NCBI RefSeq assembly: GCF_008124835.1
Contig: NZ_VNHW01000001.1
Coordinates: 310,001 to 374,000, forward strand
Source: Blastococcus xanthinilyticus
GTDB lineage: Bacteria; Actinomycetota; Actinomycetes; Mycobacteriales; Geodermatophilaceae
DNA: 64,000 nt
Direction of reading: 5' to 3'
The notes under the pieces are model-generated. The model searched no databases. It saw only the letters and a program-made list of their open reading frames with translations, and was not told where the DNA came from. This document shows positions 24,533 through 33,886 of the stretch, piece by piece (within the stretch, counting starts at the first letter, position 1; each line of letters starts with the position of its first letter). Both the position numbers and the translations under genes were made by a program.

Positions 24533-24901
24533 GTGAGCGCCGGCGAGGAGGCACTGTGGCCCTACTACGCGCTGGATTTCCCCGGCCTGTCGAAGGCGGA
24601 CGCAGAACGAATCCTTGAGTGGGTGAAGAAGCAGGGCCCTGCCCTCGATTCGTTGATCAGCGGACGCGGCCTGACCCCCGGCTCGATTGTGGAGCCTGAA
24701 CACTTCTACACGCGGCACATCGACGCCTGGTCAGTCCGGTTGCATCTGCGGGCCATCCAGATTGCGCTGGCGTCTGGTGAGCTCAGTGAGGATGAGGCCA
24801 CCGGCCTACGGTCCGCCTCCGAGGACTTCACCGAGTGGCTCGAGCAGGCGGTCGATGACCCTGACGATGAGGACGGGGCCGATCGGTCTCCAGTCGTCTA
24901 G
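24533..24901 (+). CDS. Passenger gene of unknown function inside the IS
   Basis: A 122-residue acidic, helical protein that I do not recognise (MSAGEEALWPYYALDFPGLS; ends PDDEDGADRSPVV). It lies within the IS inverted repeats, opposite in direction to the transposase, so it moves with the element. Codon use is less GC-biased than the core genes. The GTG start has only a poor SD. It could be a regulator of transposition, an accessory DNA-binding factor or cargo; nothing in the sequence decides this. Confidence 0.6.
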   Translation: MSAGEEALWPYYALDFPGLSKADAERILEWVKKQGPALDSLISGRGLTPGSIVEPEHFYTRHIDAWSVRLHLRAIQIALASGELSEDEATGLRSASEDFTEWLEQAVDDPDDEDGADRSPVV

Positions 24902-24995
24902 GTGACGCGTGTGGCGAGCGTCGTCGCCCGGCCGGTGCGGGCAGTCCATCGAGGTCTCGACCTCGTGCGGGGCCCGCAGGGGTTGTCTACTGAGC

Positions 24996-26390
24996 TCAAG
25001 CCCCTGGTCGCGGGGACGGCCCGCGGGGCGTGACTCGACGCCGCGGCGCCCGGGTCGTCTTAGCAGCACTTGCGGTGCGGCCTGATGACGAGGAGTTCGT
25101 TGAGGCCCCTGCCGTCATCTTGGCGGCGGGCGCCCAGCGTTGGTGGCGGGCGGGCTGCTGAGGCATCCAGGCCCGCAGGCTTGATGCCGACACCCGGCGA
25201 CCGGGAAGGCGTGGGTCGGCCGCCACCGCACGCGCCGGTCGCGGAGCTTCGTTGAGCTGGCTGCGGAGGGCCGCGGCGAAGTCGCCCTCGTTGGCGGCGT
25301 GGTTGTAGCGGATGCGGACCAGCTCGAGCAGCTGGTTCATCCGGGCAGCGTTGCGGAAGGTCCACCGGCGCTGTGCCAGGACGCGCTTCACCTCCTCCAA
25401 CGGCGCTTCGACTGCGCCGTTGGCGTAGTGCTCCGGGATGCTCGCCCGGCGCTTGGTCTGCACCCGCATCCGCTTGTTCCAGTAGTCAGCCCACTTCTGA
25501 GGCTCTCCGCCGGCCTCGCTGGCGAGGGTGTGGAAGGCGTCCCAGCCCTCCGGGGACTGCAGCGCCTTCGCCAGAGCCGCCTGCAGCGGGTCACCGAAGG
25601 CGGTGTGACCCCCCTTGACCAGGGCGGCCTTGCCGTTCTCGTACAGGTGGTGTTCGCAGAGGTGGATCGGCACGCCACGCGCGCCGTATCCCCAGCGCCG
25701 CTGCACCCCGCCGATTGCGCCGTAGTCGCGGTCGATCACGACCAGCTGCGGCCGGCCGGGCAACTCGGCCAGGAACTGCTGCCAGGTCGGGGCGTCCTGC
25801 AGCGGGTAGGCCCGCAAGAGCCACAGTCGGCCACGAGACGAGCCGGCCGGATAGCCCCACGCGGCCAGCACGCTGAACAGCTGGTGCTGACGGCCGGTGA
25901 ATGAGTCCCGGTACAGGAAGCGCGTCGAGTCCAGGACGACCGTCTCGGGCCAGCTCTCCTCGGCGTGCGGCGCGGCCACCGCCGGCCCATAGCGGTCCAA
26001 CCAGTCGGCGACGGTCTGCCCGGACACCACGGTCGTCTCCGCGCGACGGTCGGCGCCGTCATCGCCCCACGCCCGCCGACGGACCCGTAGCGCGGCGTCG
26101 GTGTAGGAGGCGCCCCCGGCGACAGCCCACAACGCCGCCGCGACCTCCTTGACCAGATAGCGGCCGCGCCAGGGAGCGACGGGGCCGCCATCGACCGGCA
26201 AGGCCTGGTCGCACTCGTCGCAGTGCTTTCCGCCGCCCCTGGTGTGACTCACCGAGCCGACGAATCGGTGGTACGAACCGTCGGGCAGCACGCAGCGGTA
26301 CCGCTGGCGCTCCCGGCCCCCGCGCTTCTGCGCGCCGTCACGCACGACCTTCAGAGACTCGTGTCCCCGAGGGCAGACGGGCAGGTCCAT
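24996..26390 (-). CDS. Zinc-ribbon DDE-type transposase
   Basis: A 464-residue transposase. The N terminus is a zinc-ribbon-like region (CPRGHESLKVV, RYRC, HCDECDQAL), then a helix-turn-helix-like part (YLVKEVAAALWAV...TVADWLDRYG). Candidate catalytic residues: Asp in VVLDSTRFLY, Asp in LVVIDRDYGAI, Glu in NGAVEAPLEEVKRVLAQRRW. A HLCEHHLYENG motif sits between the last two, as in MULE/ISL3-like enzymes. The last 90 residues in this frame are low-complexity Arg/Ser/Ala. The frame ending at 25060 gives a more protein-like end (GLNELLVIRPHRKCC), so the 3' end may contain a frameshift. Confidence 0.8.
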   Translation of the reverse strand: MDLPVCPRGHESLKVVRDGAQKRGGRERQRYRCVLPDGSYHRFVGSVSHTRGGGKHCDECDQALPVDGGPVAPWRGRYLVKEVAAALWAVAGGASYTDAALRVRRRAWGDDGADRRAETTVVSGQTVADWLDRYGPAVAAPHAEESWPETVVLDSTRFLYRDSFTGRQHQLFSVLAAWGYPAGSSRGRLWLLRAYPLQDAPTWQQFLAELPGRPQLVVIDRDYGAIGGVQRRWGYGARGVPIHLCEHHLYENGKAALVKGGHTAFGDPLQAALAKALQSPEGWDAFHTLASEAGGEPQKWADYWNKRMRVQTKRRASIPEHYANGAVEAPLEEVKRVLAQRRWTFRNAARMNQLLELVRIRYNHAANEGDFAAALRSQLNEAPRPARAVAADPRLPGRRVSASSLRAWMPQQPARHQRWAPAAKMTAGASTNSSSSGRTASAAKTTRAPRRRVTPRGPSPRPGA

Positions 26391-26433
26391 GTCGTGATCT
26401 TCGGACGGTCACGGCCGGAACTGAAGAGTTCCT

Positions 26434-26458
26434 ATCTCACCCTCACCGTAAGGGGGGG
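26434..26458 (-). repeat. Right terminal inverted repeat of the IS
   Basis: 25 bp, the reverse complement of 24386-24410. The 6-bp target duplication follows at 26459-26464. Confidence 0.9.
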
Positions 26459-26465
26459 CGCCCGC

Positions 26466-27686
26466 TCAGAACCGGATCGCGTCGATGACCTTGGCGCGGA
26501 CGGCGATAAGCGCGGGCAGCAGCCCGGCCAACGCCCCGACGGCGGTCGCCGCGACCAGCCCCTCGACCGCCGCCGCCACGGGGAAGCCGGGGGTGTCGGC
26601 CAGCGGGATGCCGTCGTTGAGCAGCTGCTCCAGTGGCAGGTTGCGCACCAGCACGATCGAGCAGCCCACCGCCGCGACGCCGGCCAGCGCCGTGGCGCAG
26701 ACGCTCTCCAGCATCACCGCCGAGAAGATCCGCCCCGAGGTGGCGCCGAAGCTGCGCCGCACCCCGATCTCCCGGATCCGCTGACGCACGGTCACCAGGC
26801 CGATGTTCAGCACCCCGAGCCCGCCCAGCACCAGCACCACGATCCCGGCGCAGCGGATCGCCAGCCGCAGCATCGCCAGCGTCTCCTCCAGGCCCGAGGC
26901 GTCCTGGCGGTAGGTGTCCACCTGCACGTCCAGCGCGGCGCCGAGGTCGCGGGCGACCACCTCCATCACCTGCTCGGCCTGGTCGGGCGGCACCCAGAGC
27001 TCCAGGGTGCTCGGGCCGGCGTACATCGCCGTCGCCGGGTCGACGGCCCCGGGGGCGTCCCACGGCCCGCCCGACCGGTCGGCCCGGTAAACGATCGGCT
27101 CGCTGCCGTACCCCTCGCGGATGACGCCCACGATCGTGGCCCGCACCGGCGTCGGCCCGCCGAGCACCACGGTCGGCCGGGAGGACAGGTCGGGCACCCC
27201 GAGCAGCTCGAGAAACGCCTCGTTCACCACCAGGGCCGGGGACAGGCTCGTGCGGTCGCCCTCGCGGAGCCAGCGGCCCTCCACCGGCTCCTTGCGGTGC
27301 AGCTCGCCGTAGGCCGGTGACACCCGCATCGTCTGCAGCCGCTGGGTGCCGCCGGGCAGCCGGAAGAGGCCCTCCCCGTAGGAGATGGTCGCGGCCGTCG
27401 TGATGCCGTGGCGGTCGACCAGCTCCGCGACGGCGGCGTCCCACTCGGCCGCGTCGGGCGGCATGCCGGTCATGGGGTCGTAGGCGTTGACGGCCACGGT
27501 CGCGGGCCGGCCGGAGCCCCGTTCGGCGCCCTCCTGCTGGACCTGGGCCACGATCAGGCCCAGCGCGGTCACCGAGGTCATGGCGAACACGGCGAGGAAG
27601 ACCCCGACCAGCGACAGGACCACCCGGCTCTTGTGGACCCGGACCTCGTCCCACGCCTCCGACAGCGCCCCCAGGACGGCGATCAC
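26466..27686 (-). CDS. MacB/FtsX-type ABC transporter permease
   Basis: A 406-residue permease of the MacB/LolE type. One N-terminal membrane helix (VVLSLVGVFLAVFAMTSVTA) is followed by a periplasmic MacB core (about 60-280) and three C-terminal helices, with the family signature IREIGVRRSFGATSG. It ends VRAKVIDAIRF, a normal end for the family, so the adjacent IS did not truncate it. The GTG start overlaps the ATPase stop (GTGA). With the upstream ATPase and HlyD-like adaptor it forms a MacAB-type efflux unit; the substrate is unknown (peptide, lipid or drug). Confidence 0.92.
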   Translation of the reverse strand: MIAVLGALSEAWDEVRVHKSRVVLSLVGVFLAVFAMTSVTALGLIVAQVQQEGAERGSGRPATVAVNAYDPMTGMPPDAAEWDAAVAELVDRHGITTAATISYGEGLFRLPGGTQRLQTMRVSPAYGELHRKEPVEGRWLREGDRTSLSPALVVNEAFLELLGVPDLSSRPTVVLGGPTPVRATIVGVIREGYGSEPIVYRADRSGGPWDAPGAVDPATAMYAGPSTLELWVPPDQAEQVMEVVARDLGAALDVQVDTYRQDASGLEETLAMLRLAIRCAGIVVLVLGGLGVLNIGLVTVRQRIREIGVRRSFGATSGRIFSAVMLESVCATALAGVAAVGCSIVLVRNLPLEQLLNDGIPLADTPGFPVAAAVEGLVAATAVGALAGLLPALIAVRAKVIDAIRF

Positions 27687-28411
27687 GCCGTTCCCCGGTC
27701 GGCCGTCGCGGCGTTCAGCGCACCGCTCTCCACGAGCGGGGAGAGCCGGCCGCCCTCGAGCCGGAACCGCCGGCCGGCGAGGGCGGCCACGGAGAGGTCG
27801 TGGGTGATCGTCACCAGCGCCGCACCGTTCTCGGCCGTCGCCTGGGCGAGCAGCGCCATCACCTGGGCCCCGGTCTCCACGTCCAGCGCCCCGGTGGGCT
27901 CGTCGGCCAGCACCACCCGGGGCGACCGCACCAGCGCCCGGGCGATCGCCACGCGCTGCTGCTCGCCGCCGGAGAGCCGCTCGGGCACCTGGTCGGCGCG
28001 GGCGCCCAGCCCGACCCGGTCGAGCATCTCGAGGGCGGTGCGCCGGCGGCGCAGGAAGTCCCGGCCGCGCGCGTAGAGCAGGGGCGCGGCCACGTTCTCG
28101 GCGGCGGTGCGCCGCGGCAGCAGGTTGAACTGCTGGAAGACGAAGCCGAAGACCTCGCCGCGCAGCCGTGAGCGGCGCCGGGCGCGCAGGTGGTCGGTGG
28201 GTTCGCCGTCGAGCAGGTACTCCCCCTCGGTGGGGCTGTCGAGGAGGCCGAGGATGTTCAGCAGCGTCGACTTCCCCGAGCCCGACCGGCCGACGATCGA
28301 CACGTGCTCCCCGGCGGCCAGCTGGAGGTCGACGCCGGTGAGGATGGGCAGGACGCTGCCGTCGGGCAGGTCGACCCGGCGGCTGATGCCGCTGAGCGAG
28401 AGCAGACTCAT
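27683..28411 (-). CDS. ABC transporter ATP-binding protein (MacB/LolD-type)
   Basis: A 242-residue ATPase. Walker A GRSGSGKST at 41-49, Q-loop near 93, signature LSGGEQQR at 146-153, Walker B VVLADE ending Asp170-Glu171, and the H-loop in VTITHDLS. The NILGLLDSPTEGEYLLDG stretch after Walker A is typical of the LolD/MacB class. The ATG overlaps the adaptor stop (ATGA) and its TGA overlaps the permease start, so the three genes form one operon. Confidence 0.95.
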   Translation of the reverse strand: MSLLSLSGISRRVDLPDGSVLPILTGVDLQLAAGEHVSIVGRSGSGKSTLLNILGLLDSPTEGEYLLDGEPTDHLRARRRSRLRGEVFGFVFQQFNLLPRRTAAENVAAPLLYARGRDFLRRRRTALEMLDRVGLGARADQVPERLSGGEQQRVAIARALVRSPRVVLADEPTGALDVETGAQVMALLAQATAENGAALVTITHDLSVAALAGRRFRLEGGRLSPLVESGALNAATADRGTA

Positions 28412-29430
28412 CCGTACGGCCCGCCCATCATCGGGTCCTCGACCGTGTCGTCGGGCACCGGCACGAACTGCAGCACCTGGTCGCCCTCGGCGAGCCCCTC
28501 GCGCACCTCGACCTGCTCGCCGTCGGTGAGGCCGAGGACCACCGAGCGCTGCTCCTCCGCGCCGCTCTCCCCGATCACCCAGACGTTGCCCTGCTGCACC
28601 GAGCCCTGGACCGCGGTGATCGGGACGACGAGGACGTTCTCCGCGATCCCGGCCGAGACGGCGACCGTCGTCCCCATGCCGGCGAACACGGTCACCCCGG
28701 CCGGGACGGCGCAGCGGGCCGTCGTCCCGGCCGCCTGCGGGGGCGCCATCGGGTCGCCACCGGCGCCGGGGTCCGGGGGGGAGCCGCCGGTGGCGGCGCC
28801 CAGCCGCAGGTCGGTGCAGGTGAACGGGGCCGGGCCGCCCTGCACGGTGACCTCCGCGGTCGACGGCGGTGCCAGGAGGCGGAACTGGTCGCTCTGCGAC
28901 AGCGGCGCGGTCACCGAGAGGGAGCCCGGTGAGACCTCCCCGACCTTGTCGCCGACGGCCACGACCTGGTCGACCAGCACGTCCATCGCCGACAGCGTCC
29001 CGGCCCCCGGGGCGGCGACGGTCACCGTGCGGACCTTCGGCGGGCGGGGTGTGACCGTGGGGTTGCCCTCGGGGTCGGTGCCGGTGACCGGCTGCTGCTC
29101 CTCCTCCACGCGGATCTCGAGCAGCGCCTGGTCCGCGGTGACCGTGGAGCCGGCCTTGACGAGCACCCGGCGCACCGTCCCGGCCGCCGTGGCCCTGACC
29201 GGGACCGGGTCGTCGGCGACGACGGTGCCCGGCACCGTCACCGTGTTGGCCACGGTCCCCCGGGCGACCGGGACGATCGGCGAGGTGAGGTCGACGGTGG
29301 GTGCGCCCGGCCCACCGCCGGGCTCGGTGCCGGTGCCGCCGCGGAAGGCCAGCACCACGAGCGCTGCCGCGATGACCGCCCAGACGACCAGCCGCAACGC
29401 CGGGAGGACGAGGGTCCGAACCGTGCCCAC
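28408..29430 (-). CDS. Efflux periplasmic/extracytoplasmic adaptor (HlyD/MacA-like)
   Basis: A protein of about 340 residues with an N-terminal signal anchor (LVLPALRLVVWAVIAAALVVLAF), a lipoyl-like hairpin half (VPVRATAAGTVRRVLVKAGS and later AAPGAGTLSAMDVLVDQVVA) and a membrane-proximal region (LVVPITAVQGSVQQGNVWVI). It is the adaptor that docks the ABC permease in MacAB-like systems. Start choice: GTG 29430 has GGAGA at good spacing; ATG 29460, 10 codons earlier, lacks an SD and lies in a perfect 16-bp palindrome, which would suit an operator better. First gene of the three-gene efflux operon. Confidence 0.85.
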   Translation of the reverse strand: MGTVRTLVLPALRLVVWAVIAAALVVLAFRGGTGTEPGGGPGAPTVDLTSPIVPVARGTVANTVTVPGTVVADDPVPVRATAAGTVRRVLVKAGSTVTADQALLEIRVEEEQQPVTGTDPEGNPTVTPRPPKVRTVTVAAPGAGTLSAMDVLVDQVVAVGDKVGEVSPGSLSVTAPLSQSDQFRLLAPPSTAEVTVQGGPAPFTCTDLRLGAATGGSPPDPGAGGDPMAPPQAAGTTARCAVPAGVTVFAGMGTTVAVSAGIAENVLVVPITAVQGSVQQGNVWVIGESGAEEQRSVVLGLTDGEQVEVREGLAEGDQVLQFVPVPDDTVEDPMMGGPYG

Positions 29431-29451
29431 GCGCGGTCTCCGCTCTGCTCG

Positions 29452-29467
29452 GGTACCCATGGGTACC
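29452..29467. promoter_or_regulatory. Perfect 16-bp palindrome upstream of the efflux operon
   Basis: GGTACCCATGGGTACC is a perfect 16-bp inverted repeat located 22 bp before the preferred adaptor start and 157 bp before treZ, which is divergent. It could be a repressor operator. No cognate regulator gene is adjacent, so this is only a candidate. Confidence 0.35.
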
Positions 29468-29623
29468 GGTTCGGCGGGACGGTAGCGCGCCGGGGCCCGC
29501 GTACAGGTGCATTCGCGCACGCCAGGTGGCTCGTGTCCCATCCGGGACGTGGAGGGTTGGGCCGCGACGTCCCGGGCAGAATCGGTCCGCCCCCCGCCGT
29601 CCCCCCTCATCGGAGGCTCCCGC

Positions 29624-31378
<1,755 letters not shown>

Positions 31379-31379
31379 C

Positions 31380-32120
31380 GTGCGGAGGCTGTTCCCGGAG
31401 CCGGCGGCCGAGCTCGACGACGCCGGCCTGGCCGAGGCGTACCGGCTGCCGGAGGGGCGCTCGCTGCTGGTGAACTTCGTGACCTCCCTCGACGGCGCGG
31501 TGACCGTCGAGGAGCGCAGCGCGGGCCTCGGCTCGCCGGGCGACAAGCGCGTCTTCCGGCTGCTGCGGGCGCTGGCCGACGTCGTCCTCGTGGGGCACGG
31601 CACGGCCGCCGCCGAGGACTACCGGCCGGTGCTGCCCGACTCCACGGTGGGCCGGCTGCGCGCCGCCCTCGGCCGCCCGCCGGGGATGCCGGTGGCGGTC
31701 GTCTCCCGGCGGGCGTCGCTGGACCCGGCCAGCCGGCTGGTCGCGGCGGCGCAGCTGCCTACCGTCCTGGTGACGTGCGCGGCCGCGGACCCGGACCGGC
31801 GGGCGCGGCTGGCCGACGCGGGCGTCGACGTCCTGGTGTGCGGCGACGACGACGTCGACCTGCCGGCGGCGCTGGCCGCCCTCGCCGACCGCGGGCTGGA
31901 GCAGGTGGTCTGCGAGGGCGGCCCGCAGCTGTTCCGCGCCGCCCTGCGGGCCGGCGTGGTCGACGACCTCGCCCTCTCGGTCTCCCCCGTGCTGGTCGGT
32001 GCGGCCGGTGCCCGCCTGCTCGGGGAGGAGCTGGCCGACCGCATCCCCTTGGAACTCCGCCAGGTGCTGGAGGAGGACGGGATGCTCTTCACCCGCTACG
32101 GCGTCCGGGCGGCACGCTAG
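31380..32120 (+). CDS. RibD C-terminal-like (pyrimidine reductase) domain protein
   Basis: A 246-residue protein of the RibD_C / dihydrofolate-reductase-like fold. Visible motifs: SLLVNFVTSLDGAVTVEERS (substrate loop), DVVLVGHGTAAAEDYRP (NADPH-binding), and VVCEGGPQLFRAALRAGVVDDLALSVSPVLVG, typical of RibD reductase domains. There is no deaminase domain, so it is a stand-alone reductase. The GTG start is 2 nt after the treZ stop, suggesting co-transcription with treZ without a clear metabolic link. The exact substrate is unknown. Confidence 0.88.
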   Translation: MRRLFPEPAAELDDAGLAEAYRLPEGRSLLVNFVTSLDGAVTVEERSAGLGSPGDKRVFRLLRALADVVLVGHGTAAAEDYRPVLPDSTVGRLRAALGRPPGMPVAVVSRRASLDPASRLVAAAQLPTVLVTCAAADPDRRARLADAGVDVLVCGDDDVDLPAALAALADRGLEQVVCEGGPQLFRAALRAGVVDDLALSVSPVLVGAAGARLLGEELADRIPLELRQVLEEDGMLFTRYGVRAAR

Positions 32121-32138
32121 CTCCGGTGCCGGCGCGGG

Positions 32139-32699
32139 CTACCGGACGACGGCGACGACGCCGCGCGTGGTGCTCCCGTCGGGGCGCGTCCAGTCCACCT
32201 CGACCGACCCGCGCGCGGTGGCCGGCACGCCCGGCTCGGGAACCCGCACCAGCTCCACCGCACTGGGTGCGCCGCCGTCCCACGACCGACCGACGGACGG
32301 GTCGAGGGTGTCGCTCTCGCTCTGGTGCTGGGCCTCGACCCCGCCGGTGACGAACGCGAGCAGCTGCGCCTGCGCGACCGGGTCGTGCGCGGCGTCGTAC
32401 ACCCAGCGGGTGCCGAGCACCCCGTGCTCGAGCGTGCCGATCAGCCCCGCCGCCGCCTCCTCCAGCGGCGCCCCGCGGTAGGTCAGCGGGGTGAAGTAGG
32501 CGGTGCCCGCCCCGGCTCCGTCGGTGACCACCATCAGCTCGATGCCGACCGCGCCGGCCGGGTCGTCGAGCCGGAAGCCCCCGGCGCGCTCCAGCCGGGG
32601 CGCCGTCTCCCCCGCCCGGTACCAGGGCTGCATCGGGAGCCAGCCGGTCAGCAGCTGGAGCTTGGTGGGCGCCAGCGTGGTGGAGTGGATCGTCGCCAT
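32139..32699 (-). CDS. Stand-alone maltokinase N-terminal cap-like protein
   Basis: A 186-residue protein resembling only the N-terminal cap of mycobacterial-type maltokinase (Mak/Pep2): MATIHSTTLAPTKLQLLTGW, LPMQPWYRAGE, GGFRLDDPAGAVGIELMVVT, YFTPLTYRGAPLE, then GVLGTRWVYDAAHDPV. The kinase lobes are absent. Such stand-alone caps occur in actinobacteria and are often mislabelled as glucan branching proteins. It is convergent with the treZ-reductase pair and divergent from ligC (41 bp between starts). The trehalose neighbourhood suggests a link to maltose-1-phosphate or trehalose metabolism, which is inference. Confidence 0.8.
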   Translation of the reverse strand: MATIHSTTLAPTKLQLLTGWLPMQPWYRAGETAPRLERAGGFRLDDPAGAVGIELMVVTDGAGAGTAYFTPLTYRGAPLEEAAAGLIGTLEHGVLGTRWVYDAAHDPVAQAQLLAFVTGGVEAQHQSESDTLDPSVGRSWDGGAPSAVELVRVPEPGVPATARGSVEVDWTRPDGSTTRGVVAVVR

Positions 32700-32739
32700 A
32701 CCGGCACCCTGCCACGGCGGGAGCTGCTTGACTGCCCGC

Positions 32740-33813
32740 ATGGACCTGCCCGTGCAGCTGCCGGTGAAGCCGATGCTGGCCAAGGCCGTGACCACGATCC
32801 CGACCGGCGACGAGTGGTTCTACGAGCCCAAGTGGGACGGCTTCCGCTGCATCGTCTTCCGCGACGGCGACGAGGTGGAGCTGGGCAGCCGCAACGAGCG
32901 GCCACTCACCCGCTACTTCCCCGAGGTGGTGGCGGCGGTGAAGGAGCAGCTGCCCGAGCGGTGCGTGGTCGACGGCGAGATCGTCATCGCGCGCGACGAG
33001 CGGCTGCAGTTCGAGTCGCTCCTGCAGCGCATCCACCCGGCGGAGTCGCGGGTGACCATGCTGGCCGAGCAGACGCCGGCCTCGTTCGTCGCCTTCGACC
33101 TGCTCGCCCTGGGCGACGAGTCGCTGCTGGAGGTGCCGTTCGCCCAGCGCCAGGAGCGGCTGCGCGCCGTCCTCGCGGGGGCCCGCCCCCCGGTGCACGT
33201 CACCGCGATCAGCCGGGACGCCGGCACCGCGCAGCGGTGGTTCGAGACGTTCGAGGGCGCGGGCCTCGACGGCGTCGTCGCCAAGAACGGCGAGCTGCCC
33301 TACGGGCCCGACCAGCGGCTGATGGCCAAGATCAAGCACGTGCGGACGGCGGACTGCGTGGTCGCCGGCTTCCGCTGGCACAAGAGCGGGCCGATCGTGG
33401 GCTCGCTGCTGCTCGGGCTGTACGACGACGCCGGCGGCCTGCAGCACATCGGCGTGGCCGCCTCCTTCCCGATGAAGCGCCGCGCCGAGCTGGTGGAGGA
33501 GCTGGCGCCCTACCGGGCCGAGGCGCTCGACGGGCACCCGTGGCAGGACTGGGCCAACGCCCAGGTGCAGGAGAACGGCGAGAGCCGCATGCCCGGCGCG
33601 GTCAGCCGCTGGAACGCGAAGAAGGACCTCTCCTGGGTGCCGCTGCGCCCGGAGCTGGTGGTGGAGATCAAGTACGACCAGCTGGAGGGCCGTCGACTTC
33701 GTCACACCGGTCAGTTCCTCCGGTGGCGGCCGGACCGGGACCCGCGCAGCTGCACGTACGACCAGCTCGACGTGCCGGTTCGCTACGACCTGGCCGAGGT
33801 CCTCGACGGCTGA
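32740..33813 (+). CDS. ligC: ATP-dependent DNA ligase LigC
   Basis: A 357-residue ATP-dependent ligase close in layout to mycobacterial LigC (about 358 residues). It starts MDLPVQLPVKPMLAKAV. The adenylated Lys31 is in YEPKWDGFR, followed by GSRNERPLTRYFPE, VVDGEIVI, FVAFDLLALG, GLDGVVAKNGELPY and the OB-fold end RWRPDRDPRSC. It seals nicks in excision repair, with NHEJ back-up. A Prim-PolC-type polymerase is encoded 1.7 kb downstream, as in mycobacteria, where the two act together. The open frame upstream to 32503 is not family-like. Confidence 0.95.
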   Translation: MDLPVQLPVKPMLAKAVTTIPTGDEWFYEPKWDGFRCIVFRDGDEVELGSRNERPLTRYFPEVVAAVKEQLPERCVVDGEIVIARDERLQFESLLQRIHPAESRVTMLAEQTPASFVAFDLLALGDESLLEVPFAQRQERLRAVLAGARPPVHVTAISRDAGTAQRWFETFEGAGLDGVVAKNGELPYGPDQRLMAKIKHVRTADCVVAGFRWHKSGPIVGSLLLGLYDDAGGLQHIGVAASFPMKRRAELVEELAPYRAEALDGHPWQDWANAQVQENGESRMPGAVSRWNAKKDLSWVPLRPELVVEIKYDQLEGRRLRHTGQFLRWRPDRDPRSCTYDQLDVPVRYDLAEVLDG

Positions 33814-33886
33814 CGCGCCGCCGTGCGCGGCCTTTCGGCAGGGGCCCACCTCGAGCGTGCGAGCGATGGGGGGCCGAAAGGTCCTT

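Larger units (their letters stand above)
24386..26458. mobile_element. Insertion sequence with perfect 25-bp inverted repeats and a passenger gene
   Basis: A 2073-bp element bounded by perfect 25-bp terminal inverted repeats (24386-24410 and 26434-26458) that start with seven C and continue TTACGGTGAGGGTGAGAT. A 6-bp target duplication, CGCCCG, flanks it exactly (24380-24385 and 26459-26464). Removing the element restores a 14-bp palindrome TGAGCG-CC-CGCTCA that ends in the stop codon of the efflux permease gene, so it inserted in a hairpin just past that gene. It carries a transposase (minus) and an unrelated small ORF (plus). The family is unassigned; the transposase has some ISL3-like traits. 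Confidence 0.88.
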
